This document shows positions 36,159-44,268 of a stretch of DNA of 64,000 nt, piece by piece. The number at the start of each line of letters is the position of its first letter. Within the stretch, counting starts at the first letter, position 1. This DNA is from Pasteurella sp030783905 (GTDB lineage Bacteria; Pseudomonadota; Gammaproteobacteria; Enterobacterales; Pasteurellaceae), in NCBI GenBank assembly GCA_051122655.1, contig CP182107.1, positions 2,170,001 to 2,234,000 of the forward strand. The letters run 5' to 3'. Both the position numbers and the translations under genes were made by a program. The notes beneath the pieces were generated by a model. It did not search any database. It saw only the letters and a list, made by a program, of their open reading frames with translations, and was not told where the DNA came from.

Positions 36159-37247
36159 ATGTTGTGTGTAAATGTTGAGTTAAAAGAGCGTCGTTATCCA
36201 ATTTATATTGGCGCAGGGTTACTTTCAAATGAAGAATGCTATCCTTTAAAATCTGGCGATAAAGTCATGATTGTGACCAATCCAACGATTGCACAACATT
36301 ACCTTTCTCAGGTCACTGAGACTTTAACAAGAAAAGGTTGTCAGGTAGAACATGTAGCTATACCAGATGGCGAACAATACAAAACATTAGATTCGTTAAA
36401 TCTTATTTTTACGGCGCTGTTGCAAGGAAATCATGGTCGAGATACCACGATTATTGCGCTTGGTGGGGGGGTGATTGGTGATGTGGCAGGGTATGCCGCA
36501 GCGAGTTATCAACGTGGTGTACGTTTTATTCAAATCCCAACCACACTTTTAGCCCAAGTTGATTCCTCCGTTGGGGGGAAAACCGCGGTCAATCACGCGC
36601 TAGGCAAGAATATGATTGGGGCATTTTATCAACCTTGTGCAGTCATTATTGATACGTTAACCCTAAACAGTTTACCAAAACGAGAAATCAATGCTGGCTT
36701 GGCTGAGGTGATTAAATATGGTGCGATTTTAGATCTGCCTTTTTTCACTTGGTTAGAACAACATATCGACAGTTTGGTAACACTAGAGCCGGAATATTTA
36801 CAAACCTGTATTGCACGTTGTTGTCAAATTAAAGCTGATGTTGTCGCGCGAGATGAGACTGAAAAAGGTGATCGCGCTTTGCTTAATTTGGGGCATACCT
36901 TTGGTCATGCTATTGAAACGCACCTAGGATATGGTCATTGGCTACATGGTGAAGCCGTGGCAGTTGGGATGCTTATGGCCGCCGTTTTGTCAGAAAAATT
37001 AGGGCATTTAACTCTCACAGAGGTGGCGCGTCTTGAAAAATTACTTGCGCGTGCCAATTTACCGACCGTCTCACCAGATAGTATGCAACCAGACGATTAT
37101 TTACCCCATATGATGCGTGATAAAAAAGTTTTAGCGGGAAAATTACGTCTTGTCTTATTAATGTCTTTAGGGCAGGCCTATGTTGCAACAGATACCAATC
37201 CACAGTTGGTGTTAGATGCTATTCGTTGTTGCACACAGGTTAATTAG
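36159..37247 (+). CDS. aroB: 3-dehydroquinate synthase
   Basis: AroB converts DAHP to 3-dehydroquinate, the second step of the shikimate pathway, with NAD and a metal. The 362-residue protein has the NAD-binding G-G-G-V-I-G-D-V-A-G-Y, the D-S-S-V-G-G-K-T segment and the metal ligands in N-L-G-H-T-F-G-H-A-I-E. dam starts three bases after its stop; E. coli has damX between them, absent here. Confidence 0.98.
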   Translation: MLCVNVELKERRYPIYIGAGLLSNEECYPLKSGDKVMIVTNPTIAQHYLSQVTETLTRKGCQVEHVAIPDGEQYKTLDSLNLIFTALLQGNHGRDTTIIALGGGVIGDVAGYAAASYQRGVRFIQIPTTLLAQVDSSVGGKTAVNHALGKNMIGAFYQPCAVIIDTLTLNSLPKREINAGLAEVIKYGAILDLPFFTWLEQHIDSLVTLEPEYLQTCIARCCQIKADVVARDETEKGDRALLNLGHTFGHAIETHLGYGHWLHGEAVAVGMLMAAVLSEKLGHLTLTEVARLEKLLARANLPTVSPDSMQPDDYLPHMMRDKKVLAGKLRLVLLMSLGQAYVATDTNPQLVLDAIRCCTQVN

Positions 37248-37250
37248 TTC

Positions 37251-38156
37251 ATGCCACCTCGTCGAAAATGTGCCGTTAAGAGTGCCTCTGCTGTTGGTCA
37301 GAAAAAAACAAACTTAATAGCGGTGAAACACCGCCCATTCTTAAAATGGGCAGGTGGTAAATATCGTCTATCAGATGAAATTAATAAACTCTTGCCAAAG
37401 AGACATCAATGCTTAATTGAGCCTTTTGTCGGTGCGGGTGCAGTCTTTTTGAACACCCATTTTGAGCGTTATATTTTGGCGGATATTAATCCAGATTTAA
37501 TCAACCTGTTTAATTTTGTTAAAAACGATGTTGAGCATTATATCAATGCGAGCAAAGCCCTTTTTTCTCATCCACAAGCCAATACTAGCGCATTTTATTA
37601 CGCTCAGCGTGAACAGTTTAACCTCTCTCAAGATCCCTTTGAGCGGTCAGTCATTTTTTTATATTTGAACCGTTTTGGCTTTAATGGACTCTGTCGCTAC
37701 AATGCCAAAAATGAATTTAATGTGCCATTTGGTACCTACAAAAGGCATTATTTCCCCGAAAATGAACTACGTTATTTCGCAAAAAAAGCACAACAGGCAG
37801 AATTTATTTGTGCGGACTTTCAGCAGACCTTTTCGTTAGCGGATGAAAAATCAATTATTTATTGCGATCCACCTTATGCACCACTCCTTCAGGACAGTAA
37901 TTTTACGAGCTATGCGGGTAATGCGTTTTCTGCATCGCATCAACAAATGCTTGCGGAATTAGCGCGAAAAACAGCAGAAGAACGACATATTTCAGTGGTG
38001 ATTTCTAATCACGATACGCCTTTTACGCGACAAATTTATCGCAATGCGAAAATTAAATCCCTTAAAGTACAGCGTTCGATTAGTCACCAATCCGCACGTC
38101 GGATTAAAGTGGCAGAATTAATAGCCGTCTTTAAAGGAAAACGGCTTGCTAAATAA
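37251..38156 (+). CDS. dam: DNA adenine methyltransferase Dam
   Basis: Dam methylates adenine in GATC and guides mismatch repair and replication timing. The protein has F-L-K-W-A-G-G-K at the SAM site and the catalytic D-P-P-Y near residue 203. The ATG at 37251 gives 301 residues with a basic extension of about 26 residues before the conserved core; a GTG start just before K-H-R-P-F would give a length closer to H. influenzae Dam. The upstream ATG is kept because it is tightly coupled to aroB. No restriction gene is nearby, so this is the orphan housekeeping enzyme. Confidence 0.96.
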   Translation: MPPRRKCAVKSASAVGQKKTNLIAVKHRPFLKWAGGKYRLSDEINKLLPKRHQCLIEPFVGAGAVFLNTHFERYILADINPDLINLFNFVKNDVEHYINASKALFSHPQANTSAFYYAQREQFNLSQDPFERSVIFLYLNRFGFNGLCRYNAKNEFNVPFGTYKRHYFPENELRYFAKKAQQAEFICADFQQTFSLADEKSIIYCDPPYAPLLQDSNFTSYAGNAFSASHQQMLAELARKTAEERHISVVISNHDTPFTRQIYRNAKIKSLKVQRSISHQSARRIKVAELIAVFKGKRLAK

Positions 38157-38205
38157 ACGAGCATCGCACTCATTTTCTTGCGCATTCAGCTGAATTATGA
38201 AACGT

Positions 38206-38511
38206 TCAAGCGAATAAATTGGGTGTGATGTTGAAGGTGATTTTTTTCACTTCTGGGTAATCTTGATTGATCAGCGCTAATACTGTGTTTTGTTCAAATA
38301 ATAAGGCTTGGCGTACACTGGCATTGGCAACGTGTAAATAAAGAGTGTCCTGTTCTAAATTGGCTACTTGATATAGCCCTTGATATTGCTGCGGAATACG
38401 TTGTTGCAACTGTTGATTCAGCGCATTTAAAAACAAGCCTTTTTTCATGATTTTCGCTAAATGAGAGTTTTCTAATAACTCAACAACATTAACCGGTTTT
38501 TCGTATCGCAT
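38206..38511 (-). CDS. DUF721/DciA-like protein
   Basis: The 101-residue protein fits the DUF721 (DciA) family by size and by a middle segment of L-x-V-x-x-x-x-x-x-Q-x-L type (L-H-V-A-N-A-S-V-R-Q-A-L-L-F). DciA helps load or operate the replicative helicase in bacteria without DnaC. A DUF721 gene next to secM-secA is a recurring arrangement in gammaproteobacteria. It is divergent from secM and shares a palindromic promoter region with it. Confidence 0.75.
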   Translation of the reverse strand: MRYEKPVNVVELLENSHLAKIMKKGLFLNALNQQLQQRIPQQYQGLYQVANLEQDTLYLHVANASVRQALLFEQNTVLALINQDYPEVKKITFNITPNLFA

Positions 38512-38544
38512 AGGCTTGTTTTCTCAGTTTTTACCTCAATATTT

Positions 38545-38573
38545 ATGACATTGTAGCGAATTTCCGCTACAAT
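38545..38573 (+). promoter_or_regulatory. secM-secA promoter overlapped by a perfect inverted repeat
   Basis: ATGACA (38545-38550) and TACAAT (38568-38573) are 17 bp apart, each 5 of 6 to consensus. ATTGTAGCG and CGCTACAAT (38550-38558, 38565-38573) form a perfect 9-6-9 inverted repeat covering the spacer and -10. By symmetry the repeat places a second TACAAT on the minus strand facing the DciA-type gene. It is placed as an operator for both divergent genes would be. Confidence 0.65.
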
Positions 38574-38600
38574 ACGAGAGATTTTTTTATTGTAGGTGTG

Positions 38601-38915
38601 ATGATGGGTCTAGCGAAAGGTAAGCATAATTTTTGGTCGCAATTACTCTTGAGTATGATTGCGATTTTTGCCTTACCACAGTCACAAGAATTAAGTACAC
38701 CAACAAACTTACCTCAAGAAAACTCTCGCCCTTCTCAGCTGATTCAACAGCACATTGCACACACGGTTGCGATTGCGCAACATGTTCAACAGCAATCATA
38801 TCATCTGATTGTTCCGCCTCAAAATAAACCCTATGTAAAGCAAAATCAGGCGTTTTTTGAGTCTATTCTAACGTATTCACTGCCACCTATTCGTGCAGGC
38901 CCCGTTTTGGCTTAA
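38601..38915 (+). CDS. secM: SecM secretion monitor / arrest peptide
   Basis: SecM stalls its own translation unless pulled by the Sec machinery, exposing the secA ribosome-binding site. The protein (104 residues from ATG 38601; 38604 is also possible) has an N-terminal signal segment and a C-terminal I-R-A-G-P at 97-101 followed by V-L-A. F85 aligns with E. coli F150, but the E. coli Trp155, Ile156 and Gly161 positions are Leu, Thr and Pro here. Pasteurellaceae SecM proteins are known to have divergent arrest ends with P-P-I-R. secA starts 75 bp downstream. Confidence 0.9.
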   Translation: MMGLAKGKHNFWSQLLLSMIAIFALPQSQELSTPTNLPQENSRPSQLIQQHIAHTVAIAQHVQQQSYHLIVPPQNKPYVKQNQAFFESILTYSLPPIRAGPVLA

Positions 38916-38990
38916 CGTTATCTTATGCATATTCACTCTGTTTTCGTTAAGAACAGATCCATTATTTATTTTATAAGAAAGAAAAAAATT

Positions 38991-41678
38991 ATGTTTAGAA
39001 GTATTCTCACAAAAATTTTTGGTAGCCGTAATGATCGGATTTTACGTCGATTAAATAAAGTTGTTGTCAAAATTAATAGTTTAGAGCCTGAATTTGAAGC
39101 CTTGAGCGATGATGAGCTAAAAGGCAAAACTGCAAATTTTAAAGCACGTTTGGAACAAGGTGAAACATTAGAACAGCTTTTACCCGAGGCCTTTGCAACG
39201 GTGCGTGAGGCAAGTAAACGTGTGTTAGGTATGCGTCATTTTGATGTGCAATTGTTAGGCGGGATGGTATTAACTAATCGTTGTATTGCGGAGATGCGTA
39301 CTGGGGAAGGGAAAACATTAACCGCCACCTTACCTTGCTATTTAAATGCGTTGACGGGTAAAGGTGTGCATGTCGTGACCGTGAACGACTATTTGGCTCG
39401 TCGAGATGCAGAAACCAACCGTCCACTGTTTGAATTTTTAGGGATGACGGTCGGGGTGAATGTACCGGGGTTATCGCCAGAGCAAAAACGTGAAGCCTAT
39501 GCGGCAGATGTGACCTATGCCACCAATAGTGAGTTAGGTTTTGATTATTTACGTGATAATTTAGCCCATACTGCACAAGAGCGTTTTCAGCGTTACTTGC
39601 ATTATGCGTTAGTGGACGAAGTGGATTCCATTTTAATTGATGAAGCTAGAACACCATTGATTATTTCAGGTCAAGCGGAAGACAGCTCAGAACTGTATAT
39701 GACAGTTGATAAATTGATTCCGACTTTAATCAAACAAGACAAAGAAGATTCAGAAGAATACCAAGGTGACGGTGACTTCACTTTAGACTTAAAAACCAAG
39801 CAAGCGCATTTAACCGAGCGGGGTCAAGAGAAAGTCGAGCAATGGCTGACTGAACAAGGGTTAATGAGTGCGGAGGAATCTTTGTATTCGCCGTCAAAAA
39901 TTTCATTGTTGCATCATGTGTATGCGGCATTACGTGCACACACCTTATTTGAGCGCGATGTGGACTACATCGTGAAAGACGGTGAAATTGTGATTGTTGA
40001 TGAACACACTGGACGTACCATGGCAGGACGTCGTTGGTCTGACGGTTTACACCAAGCGATTGAAGCAAAAGAAGGTGTGCGTATTCAAAGCGAAAACCAA
40101 ACGGTTGCCTCAATCACCTACCAAAACTATTTCCGTCTATACGAGAAATTAGCTGGGATGACCGGGACAGCCGATACCGAAGCTTTTGAGTTTCAACAAA
40201 TTTATGGGCTAGAAACCATTGTTGTACCAACTAACCGTCCAATGATTCGTGATGATCGTACCGACGTGATGTTTGAAAATGAAGAGTATAAATTTAATGC
40301 CATCATAGAAGATATCAAAGATTGTGTTGCGCGTAATCAACCGGTGCTAGTTGGGACGATCTCTATTGAAAAATCGGAATTACTTTCTAATGCATTGAAA
40401 AAAGCAGGTATTAAACACAATGTACTGAATGCGAAATTCCACGCACAGGAAGCGGAAATCGTTGCCAATGCGGGTTATCCGGGCGCGGTGACTATTGCGA
40501 CAAATATGGCTGGGCGTGGTACGGATATTGTCTTAGGTGGAAACTGGAAAGCGGAAATTGCTAAACTAGACAATCCGACAGAGGCGCAAATTGAGGCGAT
40601 TCATACCGCGTGGAAAGAACGTCACGACATTGTGAAAGCGGCCGGGGGATTACATATTATTGGGACTGAACGTCATGAATCGCGTCGTATTGATAACCAA
40701 TTGCGCGGTCGTTCTGGTCGTCAAGGTGACCCAGGTTCTTCACGTTTCTATTTATCCTTAGATGATGCACTGATGCGCATTTATTTGAATGAAGGTAAAC
40801 TGAATTTAATGCGTAAAGCGTTCAGTACAGCAGGCGAAGCAATGGAATCTAAAATGTTGACTAAAGTGATTGCCTCAGCTCAAGCCAAAGTGGAAGCGCA
40901 TAACTTTGATGGCCGTAAAAATTTACTTGAATTTGATGATGTGGCAAACGATCAACGTCATGCGATTTATGCTCAACGTAATACTTTGTTAGATCACGAT
41001 GATATTTCGGATACGATTGATGTGATTCGTGCTGATGTCTTTAATCAGGTGATTGACCAATATGTTCCACCACAATCGTTAGAAGAAATGTGGAATGTCC
41101 CGGCCTTAGAACAACGTTTGAAACAAGACTTTGCATTGGATTTACCGCTTGGAAAATGGTTAGAAGAAGATAATCATTTTGATGAAGAGGCGTTACGTCA
41201 GCGTGTAGTAGAGGCCGCGATTGCTGAATATAAACAAAAAGAAAGTATCGTAGGAGAGGCAACCATGCGCAGTTTTGAAAAAGGCGTGATGTTGCAAACC
41301 TTGGATGAACTCTGGAAAGAACATTTATCCGCGATGGATCATTTGCGTCGTGGTATTCATTTACGCGGTTATGCACAAAAAGATCCAAAACAGGAATACA
41401 AGAAAGAATGTTTCCAAATGTTTACGGATATGTTGGATGCACTAAAATTAAGTGTAATAACCACCTTAAGTCGTGTGCAAGTACGTACACAAGAAGAAGT
41501 GGAACAAGCGGAGCAGCAACGGCAAGAGATGGCAAAACGAGAAACGGCAGGTATGCAATACAATGCGGATGAGGCACATAGTGAGGAGCATACACGTCGC
41601 GTGGGCAGAAATGAACCTTGTCCTTGTGGTTCAGGTAAGAAATATAAACATTGCCATGGTAGTAAAGCCAAATATTAA
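38991..41678 (+). CDS. secA: Preprotein translocase ATPase SecA
   Basis: SecA drives protein export through SecYEG. The 895-residue protein has Walker A in R-T-G-E-G-K-T, the D-E-V-D-S-I-L-I-D-E-A-R-T-P-L-I motif, and a C-terminal zinc-binding C-P-C-G-S-G-K-K-Y-K-H-C-H that contacts SecB and lipids. The start M-F-R-S-I-L-T-K at 38991 matches the family. Its ribosome-binding site is purine-rich but weak, consistent with control by SecM stalling. Confidence 0.98.
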   Translation: MFRSILTKIFGSRNDRILRRLNKVVVKINSLEPEFEALSDDELKGKTANFKARLEQGETLEQLLPEAFATVREASKRVLGMRHFDVQLLGGMVLTNRCIAEMRTGEGKTLTATLPCYLNALTGKGVHVVTVNDYLARRDAETNRPLFEFLGMTVGVNVPGLSPEQKREAYAADVTYATNSELGFDYLRDNLAHTAQERFQRYLHYALVDEVDSILIDEARTPLIISGQAEDSSELYMTVDKLIPTLIKQDKEDSEEYQGDGDFTLDLKTKQAHLTERGQEKVEQWLTEQGLMSAEESLYSPSKISLLHHVYAALRAHTLFERDVDYIVKDGEIVIVDEHTGRTMAGRRWSDGLHQAIEAKEGVRIQSENQTVASITYQNYFRLYEKLAGMTGTADTEAFEFQQIYGLETIVVPTNRPMIRDDRTDVMFENEEYKFNAIIEDIKDCVARNQPVLVGTISIEKSELLSNALKKAGIKHNVLNAKFHAQEAEIVANAGYPGAVTIATNMAGRGTDIVLGGNWKAEIAKLDNPTEAQIEAIHTAWKERHDIVKAAGGLHIIGTERHESRRIDNQLRGRSGRQGDPGSSRFYLSLDDALMRIYLNEGKLNLMRKAFSTAGEAMESKMLTKVIASAQAKVEAHNFDGRKNLLEFDDVANDQRHAIYAQRNTLLDHDDISDTIDVIRADVFNQVIDQYVPPQSLEEMWNVPALEQRLKQDFALDLPLGKWLEEDNHFDEEALRQRVVEAAIAEYKQKESIVGEATMRSFEKGVMLQTLDELWKEHLSAMDHLRRGIHLRGYAQKDPKQEYKKECFQMFTDMLDALKLSVITTLSRVQVRTQEEVEQAEQQRQEMAKRETAGMQYNADEAHSEEHTRRVGRNEPCPCGSGKKYKHCHGSKAKY

Positions 41679-41706
41679 TTTTGTGTATTAGGTAATTTAA
41701 GTCGCT

Positions 41707-41758
41707 AAAAAGTGCGGTCTGTTTTGAAAAAAGTTTAAAACGAACCGCACTTTTTTTA
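41707..41758 (+). terminator. Terminator made of an inverted pair of uptake signals, secA-mutT gap
   Basis: AAGTGCGGT at 41710-41718 and ACCGCACTT at 41744-41752 form the outer stem, with an inner GTTTT/AAAAC stem and a trailing T run. Paired uptake signals acting as terminators are a known Pasteurellaceae habit. Confidence 0.88.
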
Positions 41759-41768
41759 AGGATTAAGT

Positions 41769-42170
41769 ATGACAAAACCTTTAGTTCAAGTTGCAGCGGG
41801 CATTATTCGTAATGAATTTGGTCAGATCTACTTAACGCAACGTTTAGAGGGGCAAGATTTTGCACAAGCTTTAGAATTTCCAGGTGGAAAAGTGGACCTT
41901 GGAGAACAACCTGAACAAGCGTTAAAACGTGAGTTAGAAGAGGAAATAGGGATTCATATTTTACATGCCACGCTTTATGAACGTTTCCAGTTTGAATATC
42001 CGACTAAAGTGATTTCTTTTTATTTCTATCTGGTTGATGAGTGGGTGGGTGAACCTTTTGGCCGTGAAGGACAAGTGGGATTTTGGTTAGCCCAAAATGA
42101 ATTGGATGCGGGACAATTTCCACCTGCGAATGCAAAATTAATCCAGCGTTTATTGGCCGAAAGTCGGTAG
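41769..42170 (+). CDS. mutT: 8-oxo-dGTP diphosphatase MutT
   Basis: MutT hydrolyses 8-oxo-dGTP and prevents A:T to C:G transversions. The 133-residue Nudix protein has the full box: G-G-K-V, a Glu near the middle, then R-E-L-E-E-E-I-G-I. It follows secA as in E. coli but behind a terminator, so it probably has its own promoter or depends on read-through. Confidence 0.96.
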   Translation: MTKPLVQVAAGIIRNEFGQIYLTQRLEGQDFAQALEFPGGKVDLGEQPEQALKRELEEEIGIHILHATLYERFQFEYPTKVISFYFYLVDEWVGEPFGREGQVGFWLAQNELDAGQFPPANAKLIQRLLAESR

Positions 42171-42191
42171 CGAGATCGAGCATATATCAAT

Positions 42192-42218
42192 AAAAACCCC
42201 TGCTCTGACAGGGGTTTT
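42192..42218 (+). terminator. Rho-independent terminator after mutT
   Basis: AAAACCCCTG (42193-42202) and CAGGGGTTTT (42209-42218) form a 10-bp stem with a 6-base loop. It lies between convergent genes and can serve both. Confidence 0.9.
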
Positions 42219-42235
42219 CGCGTTAATGGGCGTCA

Positions 42236-42502
42236 TTATTTTTTACCCATCATATCTTGCATTTGTTTCAATTGTTCAGCCGCTTGATTACAGGTTTGCT
42301 CTTGCATATCTTTTGGTAATGCGGATAGCTGCTGTTTTGTTGCTTCATATTGTTGCTTGATCATCGTAGCTTGTTCTGCTGGGACATTTTTAAGGAACGT
42401 ATCGTAGTCAGCAAAGTATTTTTCACATGCTGGCACAAGATCCGCTGCAGAAACGGTCATTGAGAATGCAGAAAATGTCATGATTGCGAATAATTTTTTC
42501 AT
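42236..42502 (-). CDS. Small secreted protein (DUF5339-like)
   Basis: The 88-residue product has a signal peptide (about 1-20, S-A-A before D-L). The mature part of about 68 residues is helical, rich in Gln, Lys and Met, with two Cys (C26 and one near 70) that could form a disulfide. It resembles a small Pasteurellaceae family annotated DUF5339, but that is from memory and uncertain. It stands alone, convergent with mutT. Function unknown. Confidence 0.78.
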   Translation of the reverse strand: MKKLFAIMTFSAFSMTVSAADLVPACEKYFADYDTFLKNVPAEQATMIKQQYEATKQQLSALPKDMQEQTCNQAAEQLKQMQDMMGKK

Positions 42503-42627
42503 AGCAAGTCCTTAATAAAGTGTTGTGTATAAAAAATAGCCTAAAGGCAATTTATTATAGCGGACAATTAATCCATTTAGAAAATAAAATATGAATAAAG
42601 TGGCAAAAAATAGGCTTTTTAAAGGAT

Positions 42628-43707
42628 CTAATGCGGGGAAATGGGTTGCAAGAATGGCTGATGTTGTTCATAGGGTAAGCAAATTAAAGCCGACAGCTCA
42701 GCTAAACGATCCCAGATATCTTGGCTGAAGCTGTGTTTTGCTAGGCGCTCGATGTCTGCAAGTGATTGAATAATCAAATAGAGTTGTTTGTAAGTTAATC
42801 GTTTGAAGGCTTGCGTGAAGAATGGACGACGATTTTGCCATACCTTTAAGCGATCAAATTGTTCTCGCAATTGTTGCGTAGGGAGTGGGGTATCCAGTGT
42901 CACGGAATGTGAGGGTTTCGCTAACGTGAGTAACGTGATTAAATCACGTTGCAAAGTTCGTAATAAAATAATCGGCTCGACGTCCTCTGCTTTTAGTCCT
43001 TCAAGAATCCGTTGTGCTCGTTTACTTTTTCCGTCTAACAAAGCATCAACCCATTGAAATGGCGTGAATGTTGAAGCCTGTGCAATGGTGGTATCTACCC
43101 GAGCATAACTGATTTTGTTGTCTGGATACAGTAAAGCGAGGAGCTGTAGACTTTGCTTCAGGGCTAAGAGGTTATTTTCATGGCTGTAGCAAAGCAATTG
43201 GATAGCTTGCTCTTCGATATAGAGTCCCATACTTTTAGCACGTAAAGTGAGCCAGCGTGGTAATTGGTCAATGCTTGGTGTCTGACAATTAATCAGCACA
43301 GCTTGCGGCTCGAATTGCAGCGCTTGAGTAAACCATATTTGCTTTTCTGTGGTTTTAGTTAATTTGGGTAACTGTAAAATCAGCAAAATATCCTCATTCA
43401 GTACACTGATGAGTGTGTGCAAATGCTGTTGTAGCGTTGAAGTCAGGTTCTCGGGTAAATGGAGCAATAAAATCTGTTTATTGAAAAAGAGTCCGATGGA
43501 TTGACAACGTTCAAACACAGCGTTCCAATCCGTTTGATTGTCCACAGGAATCGCCGTTTTTTCATCAAACCCCTGAGTCAGTGCAGATTGGCAAATCAGA
43601 TCTTGGCTTTCACTTAACAATAACGGATCTTGTCCCACCAAATAATAGATCTTAGCGAGAGAGTGGGTGAGAGAAGATCCAAGTTGTTCAGTAAAAATAC
43701 GATTCAT
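42628..43707 (-). CDS. holA: DNA polymerase III subunit delta
   Basis: HolA opens the sliding clamp as part of the clamp loader. The 359 residues show Y-L-V-G-Q-D-P-L-L near 27-35 and the AAA+-like fold without a Walker motif, as expected for delta. It overlaps the lptE stop by one base (TAATG), matching the lptE-holA order of E. coli downstream of leuS. Confidence 0.95.
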   Translation of the reverse strand: MNRIFTEQLGSSLTHSLAKIYYLVGQDPLLLSESQDLICQSALTQGFDEKTAIPVDNQTDWNAVFERCQSIGLFFNKQILLLHLPENLTSTLQQHLHTLISVLNEDILLILQLPKLTKTTEKQIWFTQALQFEPQAVLINCQTPSIDQLPRWLTLRAKSMGLYIEEQAIQLLCYSHENNLLALKQSLQLLALLYPDNKISYARVDTTIAQASTFTPFQWVDALLDGKSKRAQRILEGLKAEDVEPIILLRTLQRDLITLLTLAKPSHSVTLDTPLPTQQLREQFDRLKVWQNRRPFFTQAFKRLTYKQLYLIIQSLADIERLAKHSFSQDIWDRLAELSALICLPYEQHQPFLQPISPH

Positions 43708-44210
43708 TATTGATGCTGGACTTGATGTTGTAAGGCAACCATTTTGGTGATCAGTTGGCGAGCAGCCTGTTCACGCATATCATGCCAGATGACGTCTTTT
43801 TCTGCCGATTTGGCTAAGGCTGCACGCGAGTTGTCAAAGAAAGTGCGGTTGACTTTGGCCGAAATTGGGAAGACGCGGTTATTCGGTAATCTCACACTGG
43901 CGTCGACTTCTAAAAACAACATTTTTTCGGCTTCCCGCCCATGTTTAAAAATCGAGGCCACTTTATCACTGGTGCTAATTTTATTTAAACGCAGCACAGG
44001 GACGTTGTGTTGTGCATCCACTAATTTAACGTTATTGAGCTGTAATTGCTTACTTAACACAATCGCCATTTCGCTATAAGGATCGCTACTTTCCAAGGTG
44101 AGCGTTTGTAAGGCTGGCGGAATGAGTCCGCCATGCTGAAATTGTAAACCGCAAGCACTTAAGGCGAAAAATAGGGTGCTGATAAATAGGGCTTTAAGTT
44201 GTTTTAACAT
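43707..44210 (-). CDS. lptE: LPS-assembly lipoprotein LptE
   Basis: LptE plugs the LptD barrel and helps place LPS in the outer leaflet. The 167-residue protein has a lipoprotein signal ending L-S-A-C with the modified Cys at 20, then a beta-rich domain. It lies between leuS and holA, the conserved leuS-lptE-holA order. An uptake signal lies at 43841-43849. Confidence 0.95.
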   Translation of the reverse strand: MLKQLKALFISTLFFALSACGLQFQHGGLIPPALQTLTLESSDPYSEMAIVLSKQLQLNNVKLVDAQHNVPVLRLNKISTSDKVASIFKHGREAEKMLFLEVDASVRLPNNRVFPISAKVNRTFFDNSRAALAKSAEKDVIWHDMREQAARQLITKMVALQHQVQHQ

Positions 44211-44224
44211 GGTCTAATCCTTAA

Positions 44225-44249
44225 TTTCCCTCTTATGAAAAGAGGGAAA
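44225..44249 (-). repeat. Inverted repeat between leuS and lptE
   Basis: TTTCCCTCTT (44225-44234) and AAGAGGGAAA (44240-44249) form a 10-bp stem with a 5-base loop, without a T run on the minus strand. It may set the leuS:lptE expression ratio or stabilise mRNA. Confidence 0.6.
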
Positions 44250-44268
44250 CATGAAGATAAAGAAGGCA

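Noticed and set aside
37251..38156. Restriction-modification system at dam
   Set aside because: No endonuclease gene is adjacent, and aroK-aroB-dam synteny marks it as housekeeping Dam.
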